In this document: one piece after another, positions 7,288 to 18,700 of the stretch
Layout of the letters: each line of letters begins with the position of its first letter
How positions within the stretch are numbered: position 1 is the first letter of the stretch
Assembly (NCBI RefSeq): GCF_000585215.1
Contig: NZ_AONC01000039.1
Location: 1-43,219, forward strand
Reading direction: 5' to 3'
DNA length: 43,219 nt
Origin: Imhoffiella purpurea
Lineage (GTDB): Bacteria > Pseudomonadota > Gammaproteobacteria > Chromatiales > Chromatiaceae
The notes under the pieces: model-generated
Seen by the model: the letters and a program-made list of their open reading frames with translations, nothing else
Databases searched by the model: none
Told to the model about the DNA's origin: nothing
Program-made: the position numbers and the translations under genes

Positions 7288-7971
7288 ATGCCGAGCTATC
7301 TGATTCTCAGACTCGACGGCCCTATGCAGGCATGGGGAACGCACACCTTCGAGGACTATCGCCCCAGCAATCTCTTTCCGACCCGTAGCGGGCTGCTCGG
7401 TCTCCTGGGTGCCTGCCTCGGGCTGGACCGAGCCGATATCCAGGGCCTCGAGGCGCTTGCAGAAAGCGTCGAATTCACGGTTCGACTCGATACCGGCGCC
7501 CCGCGTCCCGGAATCGACAAACTCGCCTCCAAGCGCGGCACCAAGCTGTCCGACTACCACACCGTTCTGGATGCCCGAAAGGTCGACGGATCCACGAACA
7601 GATATCCCATCCAGTCACAGCGTGAATATCTCTACGACGCCGCCTTCACCGTCGCCATCGGATCCAGATCCGGCGCCCGATTCGGCCTGGACCGCATCGC
7701 CGAATCGCTGCGGCGGCCCTACTTCACTCCGGTTCTCGGAAGACGCTCCTGCCCGCTCGGCCGCCCCTTGCTCGAACGCCCGGACTGCATCGATGCCGCG
7801 AACGCCATCGAGGCGTTGGCTCGAATTCCTCCCGCAGAGGGGCTCATCTATTCCGAGGGCGAGCTCGTCTCCGACCGCCCGACCTCGATCCGCGACGTTC
7901 CCCAGTACGGCCGTCATCGCCAGTTCGCGAACCGCCGCATCTATCTGCATCGCGAGGAGGAATCCTCATGA
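7288..7971 (+). CDS. cas5e: Cascade subunit Cas5e (CasD)
   Basis: 227 residues (E. coli 224). It starts MPSYLILRLDGPMQAWG and continues RPSNLFPTRSGLLGLLGA, both hallmarks of Cas5e. It binds the 5' handle of the crRNA and caps the backbone at the PAM end. The open frame extends far upstream inside cas7e, but ATG 7288 gives the conserved N-terminus, 11 bp after the cas7e stop. It overlaps cas6e by 4 bp (ATGA). Confidence 0.96.
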   Translation: MPSYLILRLDGPMQAWGTHTFEDYRPSNLFPTRSGLLGLLGACLGLDRADIQGLEALAESVEFTVRLDTGAPRPGIDKLASKRGTKLSDYHTVLDARKVDGSTNRYPIQSQREYLYDAAFTVAIGSRSGARFGLDRIAESLRRPYFTPVLGRRSCPLGRPLLERPDCIDAANAIEALARIPPAEGLIYSEGELVSDRPTSIRDVPQYGRHRQFANRRIYLHREEESS

Positions 7972-8597
7972 TCCTGAGCCGCGCCGAAATCCCCTGGTCC
8001 GAGACGCGCAACCCCTATGATATGCACCGTGCCATCTGGCGGCTCTTTCCCGGCGAAGCGGCGGAATCACGCCGAACGCAGGATCAGCCGCGTCAGGGAT
8101 TCCTGTTCCGGGTGGAGCAGCATCGAGCCGGCCGATCGGCCCAGGTTTTAATTCAATCCAGACGCATGCCACAACCCGAGGCATCCATGAATCTCATCGG
8201 TAGCCGAGAGATCGATCCGCAACCATCGCAAGGCCAACGGCTCGCCTTCATTCTGACGGCGAACCCGATCAAGACCATCAAGGATCGACAGATAGACAGC
8301 AAGCCAGGAAAGACTCGCGATACCTGCCGTGTTCCGCTGATCACCGAGGAAACCCAAAGATCCTGGCTGATACAGAGACTCAAGGATGTCGCCGAAGTCG
8401 AGGTCGTCTCCGTTACACCGCATCCGCCCCTTTACTTCCGCAAGGCCAACCGAGGCGGAAAGGTTCTCTGTGCGACCTTCGAGGGGCTCTTGACGGTCCT
8501 CGATCCGAAGGCGCTCGTCGCGCGACTGGAGAACGGCCTTGGTCCTGCCAAGTCGCTCGGCTGTGGTCTACTACTGGTGCGCCGGATCACGCCTTAG
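7968..8597 (+). CDS. cas6e: crRNA-processing endoribonuclease Cas6e (CasE/Cse3)
   Basis: 209 residues (E. coli 199). H20 in YDMHRAIWRLFPG corresponds to the catalytic histidine, and the C-terminal GLGPAKSLGCGLL is the glycine-rich loop of Cas6 proteins. It cuts the repeat RNA at the 3' base of the GCGGGG stem and leaves the 8-nt handle AUGAACCG. It remains bound to the hairpin. Both pseudo-repeats of the 3714-3811 element preserve this hairpin, so it should also process that RNA. This is the last gene of the Cascade block; a toxin-antitoxin pair follows before cas1. Confidence 0.96.
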   Translation: MILSRAEIPWSETRNPYDMHRAIWRLFPGEAAESRRTQDQPRQGFLFRVEQHRAGRSAQVLIQSRRMPQPEASMNLIGSREIDPQPSQGQRLAFILTANPIKTIKDRQIDSKPGKTRDTCRVPLITEETQRSWLIQRLKDVAEVEVVSVTPHPPLYFRKANRGGKVLCATFEGLLTVLDPKALVARLENGLGPAKSLGCGLLLVRRITP

Positions 8598-8716
8598 CTA
8601 TAGAAGTCTCGGATATCTTGGAATGACTGGAGGGCGATACCTCGTTTTCCTTGCCCACACCAACTGGCCAGGTCGATCAGATCGAGGTCACCGCATGATT
8701 CATTGGAGTGACGCAG

Positions 8717-8944
8717 ATGCAAGCCATCGAGTTCGAAACCCTCGTGCAAGACCAATCCATCCCGCTACCAGAGTCCACGACCCTCTCGACCGGGCAGCGT
8801 GTGCGAGTCGTGGTGATGTTCGACTCGGCCACCAAGGTGGATCAGCCTGCGGCGGACGACGACGCGCTAATCAGGCTCGCACGCAATCCGCTTGTGATCT
8901 CCGACTTCGTTCCCCTCTCGCGGGACGAGGCCCATGCACGATAG
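8717..8944 (+). CDS. Antitoxin of a VapBC-like pair
   Basis: 75 residues, starting MQAIEFETLVQDQSIPLPE, with a short beta-rich N-terminus and an acidic helical tail ending DFVPLSRDEAHAR. The size, the conserved tail and the 11-bp overlap with a PIN-domain gene identify it as the antitoxin partner. ATG 8717 is preceded by GGAG at 8705; a GTG at 8708 would add three residues. Antitoxins of this kind usually repress their own operon, but I see no clear operator in the 119 bp upstream. It lies on the cas strand, 119 bp after cas6e. Confidence 0.75.
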   Translation: MQAIEFETLVQDQSIPLPESTTLSTGQRVRVVVMFDSATKVDQPAADDDALIRLARNPLVISDFVPLSRDEAHAR

Positions 8945-9362
8945 CCCGTTTGTCGACTCCAATCTCTGGCTCTACGCCTTTGTTCTGAGACCAGGCGAGG
9001 AAGCCAAGCATGCTCGCGCCCTGGCACTGGTGGAGACAACGACCCGCTACGTCATCAGTACGCAGGTGATCTCCGAGGTCGCGGCAAACCTGCTGAAGAA
9101 GGCCGGCATGGAGGAAAAATCTCTGCTGGCCGTCATCGAGGGGCTCTATCGGCGTTGCCAAGTGGTCCAAACCGATCTGGAATGTCATCGCACAGCCAGT
9201 CGATTGAGGAGCGAACATAGCTTCAGTTTCTGGGATAGCCTGATCGTTGCAGCAGCGCTGGAGGCCAACTGTCGTCGGCTCTATTCGGAGGATATGCAGC
9301 ACGGACAGGTCGTCGACCACAGGCTGACGATCATGAACCCCTTGCTCGCGGAAACCATCTGA
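8934..9362 (+). CDS. PIN-domain ribonuclease toxin (VapC-like)
   Basis: 142 residues with the PIN acidic set: D8 (FVDSN), E48 (VISEVA), D101 (FSFWDSLIVAAA) and E119/D120 (LYSEDM). All active-site acidic residues are present, so it should be a functional Mg-dependent RNase if expressed. It overlaps its antitoxin by 11 bp. The pair sits between cas6e and cas1, genes that are normally adjacent in type I-E operons, and would stabilise the locus as an addiction module (inference). The specific RNA target cannot be told from sequence. Confidence 0.88.
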   Translation: MHDSPFVDSNLWLYAFVLRPGEEAKHARALALVETTTRYVISTQVISEVAANLLKKAGMEEKSLLAVIEGLYRRCQVVQTDLECHRTASRLRSEHSFSFWDSLIVAAALEANCRRLYSEDMQHGQVVDHRLTIMNPLLAETI

Positions 9363-9365
9363 TCG

Positions 9366-9406
9366 GAGCCAGCCACTGCTCATAGCGCTTGAGCACTGGC
9401 CGGCTC
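9366..9406. repeat. Long hairpin between the toxin gene and cas1
   Basis: Arms GAGCC-x-GCCA-x-TGCTCA and TGAGCA-x-TGGC-x-GGCTC with two single-base mismatches and a short loop. It fills most of the 69-bp gap. It lacks a T-run, so it may be an RNA processing or attenuation structure or the scar of the toxin-antitoxin insertion. Confidence 0.5.
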
Positions 9407-9431
9407 AACAAGGAATTGCACTGACTCCTCT

Positions 9432-10629
<1,198 letters not shown>

Positions 10630-10641
10630 CAATCGAGAACC

Positions 10642-10668
10642 ATCCCCTTTGAAAAGGGGGATTTTTTT
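10642..10668 (+). terminator. Rho-independent terminator after cas2
   Basis: Stem CCCCTTT/AAAGGGG with a two-base loop, then a short bulge and seven T (10662-10668). It would end the casA-cas2 transcript at the start of the CRISPR leader. Confidence 0.75.
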
Positions 10669-10722
10669 GGTAGATTTCTTCTCGTCTGATTTCCACATGA
10701 AAATCAGATAAATACGGGAAGT
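10669..10722 (+). promoter_or_regulatory. CRISPR leader, AT-rich, with inverted repeat and possible IHF site
   Basis: The 54 bp before the first repeat are AT-rich. They hold an inverted repeat TCTGATTT/AAATCAGA (10685-10692, 10701-10708) and AATCAGATAAATA (10702-10714), one base off an IHF-type consensus. In type I-E leaders IHF bends DNA just upstream of the first repeat for Cas1-Cas2 integration; the position here (9-21 bp before it) is suitable. The site assignment is tentative. Confidence 0.5.
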
Positions 10723-13700
10723 CCGTTCCCCGCGCCTGCGGGGATGAACCGGTGCGCTTGTCTCGCTGCTCTCGCTGTCAATCCCGTTCCCCGCGCCTGC
10801 GGGGATGAACCGCAGGCGCTTGACCTCGACGCGATCGCCGATCACCCGTTCCCCGCGCCTGCGGGGATGAACCGATTCCGTGATCCGCGCCTATCCGCGC
10901 TATCAACCGTTCCCCGCGCCTGCGGGGATGAACCGGATCAGATCGAATTCATTTCAATGCATCGGCACCGTTCCCCGCGCCTGCGGGGATGAACCGGCGA
11001 GCGCCCGAGCACGCTGGCGAACAGCTCGCCGTTCCCCGCGCCTGCGGGGATGAACCGCCATCGAAGCAATGCAAAACGGCCATCGAGTCCCGTTCCCCGC
11101 GCCTGCGGGGATGAACCGATCCGACTCTCGCTGTTTTGCTGCATCCAGATCCGTTCCCCGCGCCTGCGGGGATGAACCTGCAATACCCGAATCCGTTTTG
11201 TCCGGGATCGCCCGTTCCCCGCGCCTGCGGGGATGAACCGTTCATCCTCGAATACATGGTTGAACCTGGATTCCGTTCCCCGCGCCTGCGGGGATGAACC
11301 GGTGCATGCAGGACGCGCGACGCCGGTGATTTGCCGTTCCCCGCGCCTGCGGGGATGAACCGCTGGAGACTAGAGAGCTGTATGCGTTTGACGACCGTTC
11401 CCCGCGCCTGCGGGGATGAACCGTCCAGGCATATGCCGCCTATATCGAGTCGATCCCGTTCCCCGCGCCTGCGGGGATGAACCGTATGTTGTGCTCGTCG
11501 AGGCTTGTGCGTGACCCGTTCCCCGCGCCTGCGGGGATGAACCGACGGCAGCGTTTCAAAAATCTTGGCCGTAGTACCGTTCCCCGCGCCTGCGGGGATG
11601 AACCGATTCTGAGTAGATCACCGTCTTCTTTGGTTAGCCGTTCCCCGCGCCTGCGGGGATGAACCGATCGCCTATTCAGCCTGCCTCGTATTCGGCGTCC
11701 GTTCCCCGCGCCTGCGGGGATGAACCTCCATATGCGGCCTCAGCGCTCTGAGGTATGTGCCGTTCCCCGCGCCTGCGGGGATGAACCGACCTCTTCGCCT
11801 GGCTCTTGGACCTTCTTCAGCCGTTCCCCGCGCCTGCGGGGATGAACCGTAGGCCAGGCCCGCGGGGATGTCGAAGCTTGCCCGTTCCCCGCGCCTGCGG
11901 GGATGAACCGTAGTATGACTGAATCTGATTTTTTAGAGGAATCCGTTCCCCGCGCCTGCGGGGATGAACCGATTTCGCGGTTGCACGGGGTCCTGTCTGC
12001 AGACCGTTCCCCGCGCCTGCGGGGATGAACCGTCAGGTTGCCGGATGCGCTGTGCGAGCAGTGTCCGTTCCCCGCGCCTGCGGGGATGAACCGTGCCCCC
12101 AGAGCCTTCGGTAGGTCGTGCACCCCCGTTCCCCGCGCCTGCGGGGATGAACCGGGCCGCCGGACCGGCATTACCTGGGCCGAGGCCCGTTCCCCGCGCC
12201 TGCGGGGATGAACCGGTCAGGGGTAGGCTCAGAATCAACAGAATGACCCGTTCCCCGCGCCTGCGGGGATGAACCGCCATGAGTGCACCTATGGCGGTTG
12301 TCCGTTGACCGTTCCCCGCGCCTGCGGGGATGAACCGCCAGCTGAGTGAGAGGGATTCGCCCCAAAGGGCCGTTCCCCGCGCCTGCGGGGATGAACCGAA
12401 ATCGATGATGCCCTGGAGGATGTCCATCAGCCGTTCCCCGCGCCTGCGGGGATGAACCGTCCTGGGCCTCTGGAGTGAAGGCAAGACAGAACCGTTCCCC
12501 GCGCCTGCGGGGATGAACCGGTCGCCTGGCTCTTCTCTGGCCTGGCTCACGGCCCGTTCCCCGCGCCTGCGGGGATGAACCGGTTCATTCCTGGCTCAAC
12601 GGCGATGAATGGAACCGTTCCCCGCGCCTGCGGGGATGAACCGGATTATTGTGCTCCGTTTCACCATCTGGACAGCCGTTCCCCGCGCCTGCGGGGATGA
12701 ACCGGTCCAACTGATCCAATGCCTGCGCGGCGTCCGCCGTTCCCCGCGCCTGCGGGGATGAACCGACCGGCTCTCCCGGGACGATGTCCCCGATGCGCCG
12801 TTCCCCGCGCCTGCGGGGATGAACCGACCGGGAAAACGGCCGTGAACACCGAAGGAGTCCGTTCCCCGCGCCTGCGGGGATGAACCGTTGTAGGGCAGCA
12901 GCCGATCCTCATCGGGGCCCCGTTCCCCGCGCCTGCGGGGATGAACCGGTATTTGAACATCACCTTCACCAGTGCCCTCACCGTTCCCCGCGCCTGCGGG
13001 GATGAACCGCGAGTGCCCGAGCACGTTGGCGAACGGCCCGCCCGTTCCCCGCGCCTGCGGGGATGAACCGGTATGATCGCCAGCGAGCGCACCTTTGATG
13101 ATCCGTTCCCCGCGCCTGCGGGGATGAACCGTCACGACGGCTACATCCGGCCAGGTCGATCTGCCGTTCCCCGCGCCTGCGGGGATGAACCGATGAAACC
13201 GTCTCAGTCGTAACCCGTGATGGCCCGTTCCCCGCGCCTGCGGGGATGAACCGTGTGACCAAGTCGTGACGGCGATGCGTAACGCCCGTTCCCCGCGCCT
13301 GCGGGGATGAACCGCGGAGACCTCGACCTGCTTGACGTCGGCTTTGCCGTTCCCCGCGCCTGCGGGGATGAACCGCATGAGCACCACAACAACCACCGAG
13401 CCGGCGACCGTTCCCCGCGCCTGCGGGGATGAACCGGACCCTGGATTAGCCACTATTGTCCTATACGACCGTTCCCCGCGCCTGCGGGGATGAACCGGCG
13501 CGGCTTGAGCGACTCAATGAACTCGGGGACCGTTCCCCGCGCCTGCGGGGATGAACCGGTCTTGGCTTCGCTGTGGACGACCTTGCCGCCCCGTTCCCCG
13601 CGCCTGCGGGGATGAACCGTTGTCCACTCGGTTGAGGAGCCGATCGCGCCGCCGTTCCCCGCGCCTGCGGGGATGAACCGGTCTACGACGTCCTGCCGGC

Positions 13701-15450
13701 AACAGCTCCGGCCCGTTCCCCGCGCCTGCGGGGATGAACCGACGTCGTCGTTCTCCATGCTGGTCTGGCTGACCCGTTCCCCGCGCCTGCGGGGATGAAC
13801 CGTAGTCAGTTGCCGGCGGCATAGACAGCCATGACCGTTCCCCGCGCCTGCGGGGATGAACCGGGTCCGGCCAGACCATTGCGACCGCAGATGAACCGTT
13901 CCCCGCGCCTGCGGGGATGAACCGGTTGGCAGGCCGGGATCGATCCGAACGCTCTGCCGTTCCCCGCGCCTGCGGGGATGAACCGGCGTTGTATGCGCTG
14001 TATCGAGTTCGGGTGTGCCGTTCCCCGCGCCTGCGGGGATGAACCGACGCGACCGACAATCTGGATATGGAACATGCGCCGTTCCCCGCGCCTGCGGGGA
14101 TGAACCGTCCTCGTGAACCTCGCCGGCGCGGGTCAATGGCCGTTCCCCGCGCCTGCGGGGATGAACCGGACCGCGGCCTCGATGTGCGCCACTGCAACGG
14201 CCGTTCCCCGCGCCTGCGGGGATGAACCGCTGACAGAAGAGGGCGAGAAAGCGGCGACGGACCGTTCCCCGCGCCTGCGGGGATGAACCGATCGAACGCC
14301 ATCCGGACCTCGTCACTCGCCACCGTTCCCCGCGCCTGCGGGGATGAACCGTCGAGGCCCTTATGCCGATGCTTCTCCAGAGCCCGTTCCCCGCGCCTGC
14401 GGGGATGAACCGATCCTGCCCTCGGCGGCCGTCACCGACGCGCTCCGTTCCCCGCGCCTGCGGGGATGAACCGCGCGGCACGGTGCTGATTCCGCCCGGT
14501 GTGCACCGTTCCCCGCGCCTGCGGGGATGAACCGTGATGACCACAAAGACGAAGCCCAGATCGGCGCCGTTCCCCGCGCCTGCGGGGATGAACCGCCCAG
14601 CGATAAACACCGCTTTTCGTGATACAGCCGTTCCCCGCGCCTGCGGGGATGAACCGGACTGGCTGGCGTTCGCCGAGATCTACGGCATCCGTTCCCCGCG
14701 CCTGCGGGGATGAACCGGGACGAGAGTGCCGCATGATTGCACGAGGAACCCGTTCCCCGCGCCTGCGGGGATGAACCGGATTGGAATAGCCGGACCACTC
14801 GTAAAGGGTCCCGTTCCCCGCGCCTGCGGGGATGAACCGCCGACGATGGTCCTCGTCCGAGAACTCGTACCCCGTTCCCCGCGCCTGCGGGGATGAACCG
14901 CCAATTGAATTGGTATTCGCCGGCCGGGGCGCTCCGTTCCCCGCGCCTGCGGGGATGAACCGCAGAGGCCCGAGTCGGACATGACGCTGCCGGACCGTTC
15001 CCCGCGCCTGCGGGGATGAACCGGCCCTGATCGACGCGCTCGAACTCGCCGATCACCGTTCCCCGCGCCTGCGGGGATGAACCGGCCCTGATCGACGCGC
15101 TCGAACTCGCCGATCACCGTTCCCCGCGCCTGCGGGGATGAACCGTACATCAGGACTTCCGGGGTCGCGCAATTATGCCGTTCCCCGCGCCTGCGGGGAT
15201 GAACCGTATCTTCCATTGACACGATACCGGAGAAGTAACCGTTCCCCGCGCCTGCGGGGATGAACCGTCCTGCCCGAACACATGCCGCCGGCCCTGGTCC
15301 CGTTCCCCGCGCCTGCGGGGATGAACCGGTGGCGGTCATGTCCTTGTTGTAGGAGATGTACCGTTCCCCGCGCCTGCGGGGATGAACCGACTTGGGCCTG
15401 ATGCGAATTGATGACCTCGCCCCGTTCCCCGCGCCCGCGGAGATCAGCCG
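10723..15450 (+). CRISPR. Type I-E CRISPR array, 78 repeats and 77 spacers
   Basis: 29-bp repeats start CCGTTCCCCGCG and end GCGGGGATGAACCG, close to the E. coli repeat. The period is 61 bp. By my count 73 spacers are 32 nt, three are 33 nt (spacers before the repeats at 10846, 12554 and 14934) and one is 31 nt (before 11516). Repeats are almost invariant; those at 11151 and 11699 end in T instead of G. The last repeat (15422-15450) carries four changes (GCGCCCGCGGAGATCAGCCG), marking the old end, so the leader is on the cas2 side and transcription is on the plus strand. One spacer is duplicated in tandem (15024-15055, 15085-15116). Two spacers far apart (10997-11028, 13010-13041) are near-identical with a 1-nt shift. 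Confidence 0.99.
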
Positions 15451-15734
15451 CCAGATCAGCGAAAAACCCTAAAAGATGGCCTCGATCCCCACTCCTTGGT
15501 GAAGTGCGTGAAGTGCAGCGCACTGCGGCTGCTCTCGGTCATCAGATGGCTTATAGCGACAATGGAATATGTCCGTTTGCCCACTGAAATTGCTTTCCGT
15601 GACCGACCATAGCAGCATTCGATCATCTGTCCGTGTGCGCCCCAAGTCCTTACTGTGTTCAGCGCTTATCAGGCTTGAGATCTGTGGCATACGGGGTGCG
15701 CCGCAGAAATTCTGTCTCGAGAAAGAGATCCCTT
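15451..15734. other. Array trailer and region upstream of the sensor kinase
   Basis: 284 bp without a credible gene. It contains a short inverted repeat AGTGCG/CGCACT (15503-15508, 15519-15524). The kinase frame stays open through part of it (from 15633), but nothing there resembles coding sequence. No further repeats are visible beyond 15450. Confidence 0.6.
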
Positions 15735-18700
15735 ATGAGTGCTCCGAACGATACCGAGCGAGCGAAAGACGCCGATGCGGGCGTAGGCGGTGCGCCGCTT
15801 CCAGGATCGCAAATGCGCCTGGACGTGGTGCACGAATTCTCCGCGACGCTCGGCTCGGAACTGGACCGGGAGCATCTGCTCGCGGCGATCTTGGACAGCG
15901 CCTTGCGCCTGCCGGAACTCGATGGCGGCGGACTCTACTGGCGCGAGCCGGACGGCGGCTATCGGCTGACGGTCAAGCGAGGACTCTCCGAGGCCTTCTT
16001 CGCTCAGGTCGAGCATCTTTCGGAGGACTCGTCGCAAGCCGAAGTCGTTCGCGGCGGCCAGATGCAGTTCAGCTGCACACCTCCCCACCATCATTGCACC
16101 GATCCCGCCCTGGTTCTCCAGCCACCGCTGATCGAGGAGGGCATCCATTCCCTGGTGGTCTTGCCGATCCATGTCGACGGCGAACCTGTGGCCTGTCTCA
16201 ACCTGGCCAGCAAGCGGCCGGGAGCGATCGGACCCTCGACCCTGACCGCCCTGGACACCCTGACCAGGCAGTTCACCCAAGCGCTCGCGGGCTCGCAGGC
16301 TCGAATGGATGCCGAGAGCCAGCGTCAGAATCTGCTCGGTCTCTTCGAGGCGATCAGCGACTATGTCTTCGTGCTCGACACCCAAGGCCGCATTCTGCAT
16401 TACAACCCGGTCGTGGAGACCGACCTGGGTTACGCAGACGGCTTGCTGGGCCAGCCCATCTGGGTAATTCATCCACCCGAGTACGAGGCCGAGATCGAGC
16501 GTCTGTTGAGCAAGATACTCGATATCGAGCAAGCACAGTTCCAGTTGCCGCTGCTCCGGGCCGACGGCGGACGCATGCTGGTGGATATCCGCGCCACCTC
16601 GTGTCGATGGAACGGCCAACCCGCCATCATGGGGGTCTTGCGCGACATCACGGAGCAGATCCGCCAGCAGGAGGCCCTGCGTGATGAGAGACGTTTTTCG
16701 GAGGATCTGATCCAGAGCCTGCCCGGACTCTTCTACCTGCTCGACAAAACTGGCCGCCTGATCCGTTGGACCAACCTCTCACGCATCACCGGGTATAGCG
16801 ACGAGCAGATCGCCGCCATGGGTGCAGCGGACTTTTTTCCCGACGAGGAAAAGCCCCGCATTGCCGAGTCCATTCGCCAGACCCTGGAGCAGGGGGGCTC
16901 TTCGATCCAGGCTCGCATTCTCCGGCACCATGGCCAAGAGGCACCCTATCAGTTCTCCAGCCGCAGAACGCTCATCGAGGGCGAGCCCTATGTGGTGGGC
17001 ATCGGACTCGACATCAGCGATCAGACGGAGGCCAAGCGCCGATTGGAGGACGTTCAGAGACATCTGGAGGCACTGATCGGAAACATTCCGGATCTGGTGT
17101 GGCTGAAGGATCCGACGGGTGTCTATCTCAACTGCAACCCCGCCTTCGAGCGGCGTTTCGGCAAGCGCGAGGCCGATGTCGTCGGCAAGACCGATTTCGA
17201 TCTCGTCACGCCCGAACTGGCCGAAATGTTTCAAGACCAGGACAAGGCCACTGTCGCGGCGGGCGTCCCGTGCGCCAACGAGGCATGGATCGACTTGGAC
17301 GGCCGGCGGATCTATCTCGAGACCTTGCAGACCCCCATGTTCGATGCCGACGGCGCCCTGGTCGGCGTGCTGGGGATCGCGCGCGACATCACGACGGCCC
17401 AAACGATCAGAGAACGTCTGCGCGAGCGCGAAGAGATCTACAGCGCCATCTTCAACCAGGCGGGAGACGGCATCGAGCTCCTGGATGCCGAGACGCTGCG
17501 TTTCGTCGAGGTCAACGACGCGGCCTGCCGCATGCTGGGATACGGCCGGGACGAGATGCTCGAACTCACACTTCTGGATACCGAGGCCGATGCCGATTCC
17601 GGGCGGATCCACGCCAGGGCGAAGCGGCTGATTGACGACGGGAGCGCGGTATTCGAGAACCGCTACCGCCGCAAGGATGGCGCAGTCCTGGACGTCCAGG
17701 TCAACGTCCAGACCATCCGACTGCACGACAAGCCCTATTTTCTGGCCATCTGGAGAGATATCGGCAAGGACAAGGCCGCACGGATGGCGCTGGAGAACGA
17801 GGCCGAGTGGCGGCGCGCACTGTTCGAGCATTCGCGAGACGGCATCGCCATCTTCAGCCAGGACCATCGTGTCATCGACCACAACCCGCGTTTCGCCGAG
17901 ATGCTGGGCTACTCCCGCGAGGAGCTGCTCGGTCTGCATGCCTGGGATCTGGACGCCACCATGGTCAAGGATGAGGTCCGCTCCAGATTCGCCGATCCCT
18001 TGGCGGTCAACACCACTCTGGAAACGCGTCATCGGCGCAAGGACGGCAGCCTGTTCGATGTCGAGGTGAGCGTCCGAGGCGCCCGCATCGGTGGACGCAG
18101 CATCTTCGTCTCGACCACCCGCAACATCAGCGACCGCAAGGCCCAGCAGCGCGCGCTGGAGGAACGCGAGATGCTGCTCGGGGCCATCTTCAGTCAGGTC
18201 GGCGTCGGCATCCAGCTCGTGGACGTCGAGACCCTGCGTTTCGTTCAGTTCAACCGGGCATCCCATGTCCTGCTCGGCTATAGCGCGTCCGAATTCGCCG
18301 AGCTGCGGCTGCCCGAAATCCAGTCCATGCCGCCCGAGGACTTCGCCCCCATCTTCCACGAGACCTTGGCCAAACTCGCCACCGGCGAGCAGTTCAGCGT
18401 GGAGATGCAGCATCGGCGCAAGGATGGCAGCCTGGTCGACTCGCTCCTCCATCTGCGCCAGATCAGAACCCTGAACAAGGATCGGATCCTCTCGGTCTGG
18501 AGCGACATCACCGAACAGAAACGGGTGCGGGAGGCCCTGCGCGAGCGCGAGGAGATCTACAGCGCCATCATCAATCAGGCGTCCGACGGCATCGTGCTGA
18601 TCGACGTGGAGACGTTGCGCTTCAGCGAATTCAACGACGCCGCCTGTCAGAGCCTGGGCTGCGGCCGCGAGGCATTCGCCCGACTCACGCTCCTGGACAT

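Noticed and set aside
11839-12583. Spacers sharing TCGCCTGGCTCTT (around 11857 and 12523).
   Set aside because: Only 13 bases are shared with no similarity around them; may be chance.
10744-15523. Many overlapping open frames in the repeat array with recurring peptides such as [10 protein letters not shown] and VHPRRRGER.
   Set aside because: They are translations of the 29-bp CRISPR repeat; the 61-bp period and random spacers explain them.
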